Shown here one piece after another: positions 1 through 12,215 of a stretch of DNA of 64,000 nucleotides. A program made the translations under genes and the position numbers. The DNA is taken from assembly GCA_037501455.1 (NCBI GenBank), contig CM074865.1:31478501-31542500 (forward strand). Direction: 5' to 3'. Position 1 is the first letter of the stretch, and each line of letters begins with the position of its first letter. The notes under the pieces are model-generated. The model was given only the letters and a program-made list of their open reading frames with translations. It ran no database searches and was not told the origin of the DNA. This DNA is from Lantana camara. Its lineage: Eukaryota > Streptophyta > Magnoliopsida > Lamiales > Verbenaceae.

Positions 1-730
1 GTCCGGCAAGTTCACAAGATAAGGCTATATGTACGGCCCGATTTATTCAAGGGCAGGCTTCAACTTGGCTAAAGGGAGTTCGAGCAGGGCTTGATAGAAA
101 TGGGTTGGAATTCAATTGGGAATCTTTTGTTCAAGAGTTTCGTGAGAAGTATAGACCTCAAAGTGCAAGAGATAGGAGATTGCAAGAGTTCTCTGATTTG
201 AAACAAGGAAATAGAACGGTGGAGGGTTACATCCTCGAGTTTGAGAGGCTCGCGCCTTATGCTACTCACATCACCAATGATGACAAGCTAAAGGCGGGGA
301 GCTTCAAGAGGCTCTACAAGCCGTGACTGTTGATACTTGGGCTAAAGCAACTAAGAAAACAATTCGGGTTGAGGCAGAACGAATGAGGTTTAAGTCACAC
401 ACTTATCAGTCGGGTCGTGGATCTAGTTCGAGCATGAATTTGGGCAAGAGGGCCGCACCTCCAATGGGTACTCCTATTTTCTGGCCTCAAGGTAATACCA
501 AGCCCAACAACAACAACAACAAGAAACTTCGCCTTCCGGGCCCCGCAGCACCTCTAGCACTACCGGCACCCGTCCAATGTACTTATTGTCAAGGAAGACA
601 CCCGGTCGAGAAATGTTGGAAGCTCTTAGGAAGATGCTACGGGTGTGGATCTCCAGACCATATGGTTGATAAATGCCCGAAAAAGAAGTTTGCTCTTGCG
701 GATAGATGGAATCAGAGACCGGTGATCTAG
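1..730 (+). pseudogene. Element B gag, 5'-truncated by the window edge, frameshifted
   Basis: Gag forms the particle and binds the element RNA. The C-terminal half of a Ty3-type gag is readable: a capsid-like stretch (WESFVQEFREKY, then RRLQEFSDLKQG) up to about 320, then a second frame from 323. Two Cys-rich knuckles follow: CTYCQGRHPVEKC, and CYGCGSPDHMVDKC, which is a good CCHC. The frame changes near 320, where a short stretch equivalent to RGLRQDLRQ is missing. A TAG at 728-730 ends the frame, which continues in phase into the protease. The gag is therefore inactive. It resembles the gag of element A at 13447-14661. Confidence 0.85.
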
Positions 731-1345
731 GCACGTGTTTATGCCCTCGAGGGTGAGGAAGAAGAAGCCGAGCATGACCCGAATGCCGTGGTAGAAGGTA
801 CGATCAACATACACGACATCTCATTACATGCATTATTTGATCCCGGGGCTACGCATTCTTTTATTTCCCGGGATATAGCTGCTTCTTTGACTTTGCCTGT
901 TGAATTAACTGCGCATGTGTTTGTTGTGAGCTCTCCTTTGGGAGGAAGTTTGGTGACGGATAGAGTTTTTCGAGAGTGCCCGGTGAGTTTCGAGGGTCGT
1001 GTTTTCCCTGCGGATCTGATAGTGATGTCGATGAAGAAGTTTGGAGTAATCCTCGGGATGGATTGGCTCTCTCGACACCGTGCCAATATGGATTGTTATG
1101 AGAAGAAGGTTTCCTTAGGTTCAGTGGTGTTCGTGGGTGAGAGGTTGAAAACTAGCCCATTTGTTTCGTTTATGGAAGCAAGTAAGCTTGTCCGGGATGG
1201 AGCAAAGGGTTTTGTGGCTTATTTCCTTAACAAACCAAAGGATCAAGCCAAACTTGAGGAGACAGAGGTCGTACAAGAATACCCCGATGTTTTCCCTGAG
1301 AATTTGGGTCTTTACCTCCTGATAGAGACATCGAGTTTGTGGTAG
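731..1345 (+). pseudogene. Element B retropepsin (protease) with mutated active site
   Basis: This continues the frame of the gag knuckle after the TAG at 728. It is a Ty3-type aspartic protease that would cleave the polyprotein in the particle. The active-site motif, normally D-S/T-G-A, reads ALFDPGATHSFIS, so the residue after the catalytic Asp is Pro. Downstream protease signatures are present (SSPLGGSLVTDR, GVILGMDWL). The frame is lost near 1310, where ENLPGLPPDREIEF is expected and the reading turns to a short tail ending at 1345. Both the Pro and the frameshift argue against function. Confidence 0.85.
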
Positions 1346-4152
1346 ACCTTTATCCCGGAGCTGAGCCATTTTCGAAGACTCCCTACAGGATGGCTCCTGC
1401 TGAGTTAAAGGAGTTGAAGTCGCAGCTTGATGAACTTCTAGCTTGCGGGTAAATTCGTCCGAGTATTTCACCTTCGGGTGCTCCTGTTCTATTTGTAAAG
1501 AAGAAAGATGGAACATTACGGATGTGCATCGATTATCGCTAGTTAAACCAGATGACGGTAAAGAACAAGTACCCGTTGCCTAATATCGAAGAGTTGTTTG
1601 ATCTTTTGCAAGGTTCTCGAGTATACTCTAAGTTAGATTTGAGGCAAGGATACTACCAGCTGCGTATCAGGGAGGAAGATATTCCGAAGACCGGGTTTAA
1701 TACTCGGTATGGGCATTTCGAGTTCGTGGTAATGCCTTTTGGGTTGACCAATGCCCCCGCTGTGTTTATGGACATGATGCACAGAGTGTTCAGACCGTTT
1801 CTTGATAAGTTCATGGTGATTTTTATAGACGACATTCTGTTGTATTCGAGGTCTGTTGAAGAACATGCACAGCATCTTCGGATCGTCTTGGAAACGCTCA
1901 GAGAGCATAAGCTTTACGCCAAGTTTAGCAAATGCGAGTTTTGGATCGACAGAGTGATGTTCCTTGGCCATATCATTTTAGGCAAGGGAATAGAGGTTGA
2001 TCCAACCAAGATTGAAGCAGTCTCGCAGTGGGAGAGACCGAGAAATGCCTCCGAGGTGAGAAGTTTTCTTGGGTTAGTGGGTTACTACCGGAGATTTGTG
2101 AAGGATTTTTCTAGGATTGCGGTCCCATTGACTCAGTTAACAAAGAAGGAGGTGAAATTCGAGTGGGATGATAGGTGTGAGGAAAGTTTTCAAACTTTGA
2201 AAGAGAAGCTAACTTCAGCACCAGTGCTTACCCTACCTGAGGGGACCGATGGCTATGAGGTTTACACGGATTCTTCCAAGGAAGGCCTCGGTTGTGTTCT
2301 TATGCAAGATGGTCGAGTAGTGGCCTATGCTTCAAGGAATTTGAAAGAACACGAGAAGAATTGCCCCACTCATGATCTGGAGCTTGCGGCGGTTGTCTTT
2401 GCTTTGTCTAAGTGGCATCACTACCTCTACGGTACTACTTTTGAGGTCTTTACCGATCACAAGAGCCTCAAGTATTTGTTTACTCAGAAGGATCTTAATC
2501 TAAGACAGAGGCGTTGGGTGGAGCTTTTAGAGGATTACGATTGCACGATTCAGTACCACCCTGGAAAAGCTAATGTGGTTGTCGATGCTTTGATTCGCAA
2601 AGCAAGTGTTTCAAGTTTGGAAGCAGGTTCTTCGAGGCAGAGTTCAATGGTTGTAGTTTTAGTTGAACGTTTGGCTAACATCACAGTTCAGCCTGACTTA
2701 AAACAAAGGCTGATTGATGCTCAGGCCACGGATTCAGAGATTCGGAGATTGGTTGCTCAGTCGAGAGTTGATCCAGAGACCAAGTTTGGGTTTGATGACT
2801 CGGGTTTGTTCATGTTCAAGGCGAGAGCGTGTGTTCCAGAAGAGCTCAAGAGGTTAATACTTGAGGAGGCACATCGCTCGGGTTACTCAATTCATCCCGG
2901 TGGTACTAAGATGTACCGAGATTTGAAGGAATTATTTTGGTGGAGTGGCATGAAGAGGGATGTCGCAAACTTTGTGAAGCGATGTCTCACGTGTCAAGTG
3001 GTGAAAGCTGAGCATCAAAAACTGGGAGGAACCCTCCAACCACTTCCAATCCCCGAATGGAAATGGGAGCAAGTGACAATGGACTTCGTGTTCGGCTTGC
3101 CGAGGTCAAGAGGAGGTTATGATGGAATATGGGTGATAGTTGACCGTCTAACCAAGTCAGCACATTTTCTCAAGGTTAAGATGTCCTACAAGACTCCTAA
3201 GCTAGCAGATTTGTATTGTGATGAGATTGTAAGGCTATATGGAGCTCCTGCGAGTATCGTTTCAGATCGTGATCCTCGGTTTACAACTAGATTCTGGCAA
3301 GATCTTCAGAAACGGTTGGGTACAAGACTCAAGTTCAGCACCGCTTTCCATCCTCAGACGGACGGGCAATTAGAGAGATTGATTAAATACCTCGAGGATT
3401 TGTTGAGAGCGTGTGCTTTGGATTTCAAAGAGAAGTGGGATAAGCACCAAGCTCTTGTTGAGTTTGCCTATAATAACAGTTACCAAGCTTCTATTGGCAT
3501 GGCCCCCTATGAGGCACTTTATGGAAGGAAGTGCAGATCGGCTCTCTTTTGGGATATTGAGGATTGGCGGTGGACAGAAGAGGATAAGCTCGAGAGAGCA
3601 ACGCCTCGGGAGAAGTTGGATAAAGCTACTGCCAAGGTTAAGTTGATTCAGCAGAGAATGAAGGCAGCTCAAGACCGTCAAAAGAGCTACGCCGATAAGA
3701 GAAGAAGGCCCCTTGAATTTGGAGTCGGAGATCGCTTGTTCTTGAAGGCATCTCCTAGAAAGGGCTTTTCTCGGATAGGTCGAGGTGGAAAGCTCAATCC
3801 AAGATACCTCGGACCTTTTGAAATCCTTGAACGGGTTGGAGAAGTGGCGTATAGGTTGGACCTACCGCCAAGTTTGACCGGGATACATAACGTGTTTCAC
3901 GTCTCACAACTTCGGAAATACTATCCCGATGAAGCAACCATTCTCCCAGTTGAAGAGGTACAACTCGAGCCGGATCTAACAATAGTGAAGCACCCGGTTG
4001 GGATTCAAGACCGGAAGATGCAAGTTTTGAGGAACCGACAAATCCCCTTGGTTAGAGTGTTGTGGCGAGATCAGAAGTCCGAAGAAGCCACGTGGGAAAC
4101 CGAGGAGAAGATGAGAAGGTTGTATCCAAGGCTTTTCAGTGCCGAGCAGTGA
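1321..4152 (+). pseudogene. Element B RT-RNase H-integrase-chromodomain, two nonsense codons near its start
   Basis: From 1321 the pol frame reads through TAA 1450-1452 and TAG 1540-1542, and is open from 1543 to the stop at 4152. [22 protein letters not shown] and the catalytic FIDD at 1822-1833. RNase [27 protein letters not shown]; the usual VADALSRK reads VVDALIRK. Integrase: an HHCC zinc region ([11 protein letters not shown], then CLTCQ), then the DDE triad in [16 protein letters not shown] and QTDGQLERL. The C-terminus ([19 protein letters not shown]) is a chromodomain of the plant chromovirus type. The long intact part suggests a fairly recent insertion whose defects are few. Confidence 0.92.
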
Positions 4153-4172
4153 ACCAGGGGACCAGGTTCTCC

Positions 4173-4186
4173 AAAGGGGGGGAGGT
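4173..4186 (+). other. Polypurine tract of element B
   Basis: A purine run (AAAGGGGGGGAGG then T) lies directly before the LTR start TGTGACACC. By position it is the plus-strand primer for reverse transcription. Confidence 0.85.
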
Positions 4187-4927
4187 TGTGACACCCCGTT
4201 CGTCCGACCGTACAGGTTCATGCCACGAGTGAGTTTAATTTCCGTATTTGCCTTTAATTTTATACTTTAATTTGTTTATATTTTGAAATATGCTCTTTAT
4301 TTGATATTTATATGAAATTATTTGATTTAAATGTCATATCTATGCCTAAGTGTTTAAATTATTTGAAATCTTGTAATATGTAAATTTATATGATATGCAT
4401 TTAATTTTCTAGCATGCTAATTTCTTGAATTATATGAATTTAATTGAATTATATTTAATTTGGATTTAATTGCATGATATTTAAATGTTCTAGGGCTTAA
4501 TTGAAAATAAGCTTTGGACCTATTTGACACTTTTTGAAAGTTTAGGGACCTATTCGAAAATAGGACCCCTTGAGCTTGTTTAATTCGTATCTTGAGCTAC
4601 GGAACTCGGATTTGAGATCCGTTTGTGGCGATGAACTCGTTTCGACGATCTGGACCCAGTGGATTTAACCTCGTATTTTTTCAGTGCCGTTTGAACCCCC
4701 GACGAAGCCATTTTCAGCCCACTTAAACCTAAACTCAAGAGTTGGCCCCACTTTGACCTTAAGATCTGAACTTAAGCCAATTTTATACCAATTCATGCTC
4801 ATTTCTTTCCCTTACCATCGATATTCAGCAGCACAAGAAGCAAGGAGGAGACTTTTTCACTGTTCATCATCTCCTTCATTAAATTGCTCAAGATTTTCTT
4901 GTCTTCTTCGTCTCTCAACGATCAGAG

Positions 4928-6365
4928 GTAAGCTTCATGTTCCTTATATGCTCCATTTTATGTCTTGAATTCAAGGTTTCATGCATGAGTGAAAAGATTG
5001 ATGAATAGTTAGGTTTTCTTCAAGTTGTGCATACTTGCTCTTAGGTGCATTTCTTGAGTTTTATGGCTGAGAATGAGTTTATTAATGCTTTTAGATCTTG
5101 TTTCTTTGCATTAATTACATGGTTGTTGTGTGTATTAACTCCTACCATTAATGAACTTGAGCTTAGGAATGGAATTTGGGGGATTTTTGGCAAAAACTGA
5201 ACTGCTGTCAGGAGCTCTTTTTAACGTGAATGTGCTACTGTGTTTTTGGGAATTTTGCATGGTTTTGGTGCATAAAATGCATGAGAAATGACCTGATATG
5301 TTGTGCTATCTGCTGCCCCTGCTGCATGTTGATATTACCCTGTTTTTCCCTTCGTTTAAGCTGCATAAATGGTGTATTTTAGTGCATAAATAACTGCTGT
5401 CATGACTGAACTGAGTTGCTGTCAATTGCTGCGTTTTGCTGATGTTTCTTGTGCATTTTGGACTTATTTTATGCATGAGTTTGGCCTGAATAATTGTTGT
5501 CCTTGCTGCACTTGTGTTGCCCTGTTCCCCCCCTCCCCCCGAATTGATCTGTGGCTGCTGCTCTTTCTTGCTGTAACAATCTCCCCGGCCGGGGAGATTG
5601 TGTGGTGTTTTCTTCCCCGGGAGGGGAGATTTGTGCAGAAGTTTCTGCCTCTCCCTTACCCGGCCGGGTACTTTCGCGCAGGAGCTTTCCCCGGGCAGGG
5701 AACCTGCTGATGTTTGCATTTGCTGCTGGTTGCATGAATTGCATGTGTATGTGTCTGCATGCCTTATATAAGTATTAATTATATATATACATATATATAT
5801 ATATGATATTAATCATACATGCATGAGGGTGCGTGTGTTTACGTGGAGCATATGTATATTTATGTTATGCATGTAGGCTAGTTATTTTCTTGCATTTTCT
5901 TTGCATGCATGTGTGTGTACGTGCTGATTGTATATATATATATATATATATATAAATATGTTAGGAATTAAGACTATGTGCTATTATATTAATATATTAT
6001 ATATAATATTAATCTAATGTATAATATATTAATATTATATAGTTATGAATTTTAAGGTATAATCTAATTTATAAGTTTAGTTTAATTTTATGAATTTAAT
6101 TTAAATGAATGATATTTATTATTAGCCTAATTTTAATTCCATGAATTAATTTATTTGTAATAGTAATTTGTTATATGAAGTGTTATAGTTCTTTGTTTAA
6201 TTTTATGATTTAATTTAATAAGTGTTATACTTGTTTTAACCTTGAATGGCGTAATTGTCGCATTCTCGCATCTCATACGCATGAATTACATACATTCGCA
6301 TCGCCGTGTGTCTATTCGGTACATAATCGAGTCTAAGTCTCGGGTTTTGTGTTTGCTTGTTACAG
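4928..6365 (+). other. Putative LTR intron 1 of element B
   Basis: Donor AGAG|GTAAGC at 4928. The acceptor ends TTTGCTTGTTACAG at 6365, with a pyrimidine-rich tract before it. Both sites have counterparts at the same LTR position in A, F, D, M, H and C. Splicing is inferred; no transcript is available. Confidence 0.55.
5576..5702. repeat. GC-rich palindrome cluster in the element B LTR
   Basis: A perfect 26-bp palindrome at 5576-5601 (half-site ACAATCTCCCCGG), an imperfect one at 5611-5629 (TCTTCCCC, GGG, AGGGGAGA), a perfect 14-bp TACCCGGCCGGGTA at 5657-5670, and a 5-bp stem TTCCC/GGGAA at 5687-5702. They lie in AT-rich LTR sequence inside putative intron 1. Confidence 0.85.
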
Positions 6366-8465
6366 AGGAAGTTCCCGAGGAGGTTGTTGAGCCCGAGACC
6401 TAGTTGTTGGTGGTCGGCACGGACGTGTTTCTTTTGTTCTTGTGTATAAGGTGAGGTTTAGGTATTTTTCTTTTAGTTAAATGACCTAAAACCCCTAGAT
6501 GCTCGTATTTCTAAGCCCGCATGCGATTATATATTATATATACGTAGATATGTGTTGACTATATATGTTATGATCTTATGAATCACCTTCAGATTTTGAA
6601 ATTAGTTATATGGGCATATGTAAGCTTGAGTTTGAAAACCTTATGATATGATATGTTAAGTTATGATATAATATGCTAGCGAGTTAAACCATGAAAGATT
6701 GGTATATGTATGATATGTCCCATATGTTTGGGCCCCGGATCTATGAGCGAGGACATCCGGGACGGCGTCGGGCCGTCGGGATTATCGCTCCTTAGCATAG
6801 TTCCATCCGAAGTGTTATGCGTCCCCTGGGAGTTGGGAAGGTGTTCTCTTCGATGCTCGCGGTGTAAAAACCGGGAAAGACTCGTAGGGGGAGTACTACC
6901 CCTCGAGGTTATGTTATTTATGGATAGTTAGAGTTCACGTGGCTCTTCTATCATGGAGTTTGGGGGGGATTGTATATTTGATTTCGGTTTTTATGATTAT
7001 GAATGAGAAGTAAGGTTGGAAGCTCGTTTCTCGCACGAGCCTTATGTTTATGTTTGGAATTATGAATCGGGGAAAGAATTTATGAAACATTTTGACTTAA
7101 TATACGTATATATGTTTTGTTTCCTTTTGAAAACACTTTGGTATGCAAAACTTATTCCCGGTTCATGATTCCTTCTTTTAATAAGTGCTTTGCTCTATAT
7201 ATTTATAGTGTGTGGGTGTGTGTTAGCCCCCTCACTCAGTCTGTAGCACCCGAGCGTAAGGTACCACATCCCCCGCACCGAGACCCGACGCGTATATGAA
7301 ATGGAAGTCCATACACGTGCCAAATCCACGGCGAACGGGGACACAACACACACGCTATGCTAGGCGGGACTAACCCTTAAACCATTCAACTCAAGAAACA
7401 TATAGAATCAGAGTTAAAGAAAATTTGCTGAAGCCATAACGACAAAGCATATACAGTGAGCTAACAAGCTCCAAAAATCAATATACAAGAGCATTCAAAT
7501 ATGCACGGCACTCACGGCCTACAAAATCATAACGCTCCAATCTAAACTATGATCAAATACAAAAGTAGCAACAAGAGTATGAATATGAGACTGAAAAGAA
7601 GTGCTAAACATAAATGCAAGTCCTAGACGACTTGTATTCCTGCCTAGCACTCCTATACCTGCACAAAACAGCTGAAAACAACCGGGTTCAGTCTAAAAGA
7701 GACTGGTGGGTATAAAAACGGGGCATAAGAAATATAATATCGCATAAATTAAACACATACATGCAAGCCCTAATCCCGTGTGAAGTTTGACAAGAATTTA
7801 CCAAGTGGTTAAAACAATAGAAAACATCAACGGGATTACGACGTTCATATTCATTCATATTTGTTCATAAGGGTTTAAGCTCGGCGAGTGAGCGTGCACA
7901 ATCTCCAACCTTCTCCTCGTGTAATCATATCATAATTATTGGTTGTCATACATATCTTTCGTGCACATACATAAATGATCATAATCATACATATACACCT
8001 TCTTCCTCCGGGTGGTGGACAAGTTAGCTAGACCTGACCACTGGTTCATACATAATGGCTAGTGAGGTACATGAATCCTCAAAAGCCCGACCTACGTTTC
8101 CTCGTCAAAACTCCTAACGAGGTCCGTATCGTCGTAAATTTGGTTGGAACTAGTATATGGGATCCCCGTCAGCCCTTGCTTCCTCGGTTAGCCACATATA
8201 CTAAGTCCCGGGGCCCATGAACATAACATACATGCAATCTCGCCAAAACATAAGGTAGGGTTTCATAAATAAAAGGGGTCATACGTTTGAAATCATTTAC
8301 CCAGAATGACTCGATTTATATAAATATATAATTTTGGCTTAAAACTTTGCACATAAGGGATTTATAGGGTTGTTTTAACTAATAGAAGAAAAACCCACCT
8401 TTACCAAAGCAAAATAAAGGCACAAGCGTCTCAATGCTCGGCCTCGTCTCCGATCAAACCCGAAT

Positions 8466-9942
8466 CTGTGCAAAAGAAAAGGTATGAGACTCAATGACCA
8501 CATATGACACTCGGCAATGAAGTGAATATGACATGAATGCATAAATGATCATGTTATATCATAAAAATGTTCATGTGCACGATTAAAGAATTTAAATCAT
8601 GTAATCAAATCATTCGTTCATATATTTCATTCAATTTCATAATTTCATAAATTCATAACATTCATATAATTTTCATAAATTCATAAATTCATAATGCATA
8701 TCCATTAATCTAAAATCCATTTAATAAGCATAACACATATTATTCAATTTCACATTTAGGAATAAAATAAATAATTGGAAACGTTCAAAAAATAGTCAGT
8801 AGAATAAATATGCGAAATGGAAATCAATTAATTTCAGAAATTAGATTAAATCAAATAATATTTAAAATATATAATAAATATATATATATATAATATAATA
8901 ATATCATATAATACATATAATATACATATGTACATATACATTATATATATATATAAATACGCACACACACAAACATACCCATGCATGCATGCACACACAT
9001 CACAAATATATATATACTATATATATTATACTCATGCATGCAAAATTCCAAGATTCAAACACAATCACAGCAGCCTATTTACACATGCTTGCAACAACAC
9101 AATTGCACAGGTTATATACAGCAGCAACACACATTCACGCAAGGAAGAAGAAGAAAATGCAGGCAAAAGAATTCAGAAAAACGGGGTGACACCCCCGTGT
9201 CACCCTCCCAGCCTGGACCGAGACACCCCCGTGTCTCGGTACAGCAGCTCCAGACCACACAGCACCCCCGTTCCTCGCTGGAACGGGCAGAAATGGCACG
9301 CCCGTGACGAGCAGCAGCAGCAGCCTCTGTTGACAGCACAAACGCAGAAACAGAGCAGCCCTAACCAGCAAGAAAGAAGGCAACCAAGGCAACTAAACTA
9401 AGCATGAAAGGCAGCAAGAACACAACTAAAATACACACCACACAGCCACGAACTGGACAGCCAAAGAAAGAAGGAAATCGGTAGTTTTGACAGCAACACA
9501 GCGTGAGAAAAACAGGGCCAAAACTGGAGAAAAACAGAGCATGCTTGCTCTCGGTTCATACGACTCAGATCAGGTCCAAAAGGCCAACAAAAGTGCAGCA
9601 AAACAACATGAAACCAACACAAGATTCAGTCCCAAACAAGCTCACACAAGAAGGAAACCGTACGTGACAAACATGTGGGATTTTCTCAAAAGATCATAAA
9701 TGAAATCTCATAAATATTTCAACAACCATGAAATCTATGATCATAAATGTTATTAGGAAGTCAAAACAATTAATCTCAGTCTTGGAATCAATCAAAACCA
9801 TAGAGAATCGAAGGAAATCAAGAATTTTGCACAAAACTCCATTTCGGGAAAAACGGTCCAGGAAGAAGAAACCATGCTCAAAATCATGAATGAAAAGATA
9901 GAAATGATCAGAATTAAACATATAATACAACCCTTAACTTAC
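8466..9942 (-). other. Putative LTR intron 1 of element A, 3' LTR copy
   Basis: On the minus strand the donor is CAAG|GTAAGT, a full consensus, at 9942. The acceptor CCTTTTCTTTTGCACAG ends at 8466. The same pair lies in the other LTR at 17580 and 16099. It encloses the palindromes 9184-9306. Confidence 0.6.
9184..9306. repeat. Hairpin cluster in the element A 3' LTR
   Basis: Perfect inverted repeats: 9184-9205 (9-bp stem GGGTGACAC, loop CCCC), 9217-9240 (10-bp stem ACCGAGACAC, loop CCCC), 9267-9287 (8-bp stem CCCGTTCC, loop TCGCT) and 9297-9306 (CACG, CC, CGTG). Different stems share the CCCC loop. The other LTR carries the same set at 16822-16944. Confidence 0.88.
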
Positions 9943-10921
9943 CTTGATGATTGGATGAAGTTTGGATGAGATTTGAGCTCCAAAATCTCCAAGGATGAAA
10001 GGGTTACGGGTCTGGAATGAGGAACAGAAGCTTTGGCTGAGTTTTGGGGATTGTGTGAGGATAATCTCGGTTAAGGCTTGTTATGTCATGATAGATGGTT
10101 GAGTTAGGGTTTCAAAGAATCAAACCATGGTTAATTTGGTTATGGTTTGAGCAAGATATGGCTGATTTTGTACAACAAGGTCAAATTGGTCTTCGTTTCG
10201 TTTTTCGGTTGGATTTCGGAGTTTCAAACGACTTAGGAAAAATGTAAGGCTAAGTTTACTAAACTCGAATTTTCGTTACGAGTTCAGCAGAGTTGACGGA
10301 ACTCGAATCCGAGTTCCCGAGCTCAAGATATTAAATTCGGAACCAAGGGTACGCTAAGTGCTCGTTAGCTCCCGTTTTGGTTCCTCGAAACAAATTAAAT
10401 CCGTTAACATATCAAATGAATTCGAAAACATAAATTGAGCATAAAATCATGTTCATAACACATATATGCACAACATATTACAAAATCGTGGCAATTTGAT
10501 ATCATATCATATAAGAACGAAGTACAAAATAAACGAACAAGCTCATACATGCAATTCATGCATAAATTATGAAATCCCATGCAATTCATGCAATATAAAT
10601 TAATTCCCATGCATAAATTATATTATTCAACGTATAAATATATATATAAATAAATAATTAATTAAAAGATGATTAATTAACATAACATATAATTAGTATA
10701 ATCATTAAATTAATAATAATAATTAAACATATATATATATATATATAATACGAAATATATATATATAATTAATAATATTAAAATAAAATAATATAATATA
10801 ATATAATAAAATAATAACAATTATAATAAAATTAAATATAAAACACGTAAAAACAATTAATTCGCGCAATTTGGTAAACACATGCATCGTACCTTTACGT
10901 CCGAGAAATCGGGGCGTTACA

Positions 10922-10934
10922 ATCTCTCCCCCTT
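10922..10934 (-). other. Polypurine tract of element A
   Basis: On the minus strand AAGGGGGAGAGAT directly precedes the 3' LTR start TGTAACGCC. Confidence 0.85.
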
Positions 10935-10954
10935 AAAAGAATCCGTCCTCGGAT

Positions 10955-12215
10955 TCATTGCTCGCTCGGAAACAACTCGGGGTGAAACCTTTTCATCTTA
11001 TCCTCCGTCTCCCACGTAGCCTCTTCGGTTTTATCACTTCTCCAAAGAACCTTGACTAGTGGAATACGCCGATTTCGAAGTTCCTGAACTTTCGATCCAA
11101 TATCTTAATCGGCTTTTGAACGAAGGTGAGATCCGGTTCTAATTCCACTTCTTCAACCGGTAGAACCTCGGACTCATCTCGATAATACTTTCGGAGCTGT
11201 GAAACATGAAACACGTTATGAATTCCAGTTAAATTCGGAGGCAAGTCCAATCGATAAACCGTATCCCCAGTCTTCTCTAAAATCTCATATGGTCCCATAT
11301 ACCAAGTGTTTAATTTTCCTCCTCGTCCAATCCTTGAGAATCCTTTTCGTGGGAAAGCCTTTAAGAAAACCTTATCTCCAATCTCAACCTCCAATTTCTT
11401 CTTCCGAAGATCTGCATAAATCTTTTGTCGATCCTGAGCAGCCTTCATCCGTTGTCTAATTATCTGGACCTTATCAATAGCCTCTTGTACATCCTTAGAG
11501 GGTTTTTCCTTCTTTTCCCCTCTTTTAATCCCTTCTTGCTTGGTCCAATTCCATTCCTCCAAGTCAAAGAACAACGGTGATCGACATTTACATCCATAAA
11601 GAGCTTCATAAGGGGCCATTTCAATCGAGGCTTGATAGCTATTGTTGTAAACAAACTCGATTAACTGTAACTGTTCATTCCACGAGCTTTGAAAATCCAA
11701 TGCACATGCTCTCAACAGATCCTCCAGATACTTAATCAACCTTTCTGATTGTCCGTCGGTCTGAGGATGGAAAGCTGTGCTGAATTGAAGCCTTGTTCCC
11801 AAACACTGCTGTAATTCTTGCCATAACCTTGAAGTAAATATGGGATCCCGATCCGAGACAATACTAACAGGTACACCATGAAGCCTGACAATCTCATCAT
11901 TGTATCTCTTGGCCAACTTACTCACTTTATCGGACATTCTACTAGTAAGAAAATGAGCGGATTTCGTCAACCTGTCCACGATAACCCAAATTCCATCGAA
12001 ACCTCCTCTCACTTTTGGTAATCCTGAAACAAAATCCATAGCTATTTGTTCCCATTTCCATTCCGGGATAGGCAATGGTCGAAGTAGCCCCGATGGCTTC
12101 TGATGTTCTACCTTAATCACTTGACAAGTCATACAGTGTTTCACGAAGTTGATAACATCCCGTTTCAATCCATTCCACCAATAGAATTGCTTAAGATCCT
12201 TATACTTTTTGTTCC
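10955..12215 (-). pseudogene. Element A integrase and chromodomain, two frameshifts
   Basis: The integrase core is intact in one frame from 12168: CMTCQ of the zinc region, MDFVSGLP, VSDRDPIF and QTDGQSERL (the DDE triad), then the GKLNTWYMGPYEIL domain and [11 protein letters not shown]. Near 12215 a small indel separates it from the HPGGTK zinc-region residues in the RNase H frame. Near 11090 a second frameshift puts the chromodomain ([19 protein letters not shown]) in another frame that stops at 10955-10957. Chromodomains are known to tether Ty3 integrases to heterochromatin, which fits an insertion inside another element. Confidence 0.88.

Larger units (their letters stand above)
4187..7241 (+). 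repeat. Element B 3' LTR, first segment (3,055 bp)
   Basis: Starts TGTGACACCCCG. It is AT-rich with no protein-coding content. It holds a TATA-like TTTTATACC at 4781, splice donor 1 at 4928, the palindrome cluster 5576-5702, AT microsatellites (about 5778-5803 and 5932-5955), acceptor 1 ending 6365, an 85-bp putative exon 6366-6450 and donor 2 at 6451. Element A interrupts it after CACTCAGTC; the remainder is 18569-19008. Confidence 0.9.
7242..10921 (-). repeat. Element A 3' LTR (3,680 bp)
   Basis: On the minus strand it starts TGTAACGCCCCGATTTCTCGG at 10921 and ends GGGTGCTACA at 7242. In minus-strand order it holds AT microsatellite-rich sequence (10,620-10,820), donor 1 at 9942, palindromes 9306-9184, acceptor 1 ending 8466, a putative exon 8465-8399, donor 2 at 8398 and acceptor 2 ending 7659. 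I see no coding sequence. Confidence 0.93.

Noticed and set aside
8928..9401. 157-codon open frame, also present at 16623-17039, looking like a conserved gene
   Set aside because: It is repeated only because both are LTRs of element A. The translation is low-complexity (TA repeats, Gln runs) and crosses the palindrome cluster; no family is recognisable.
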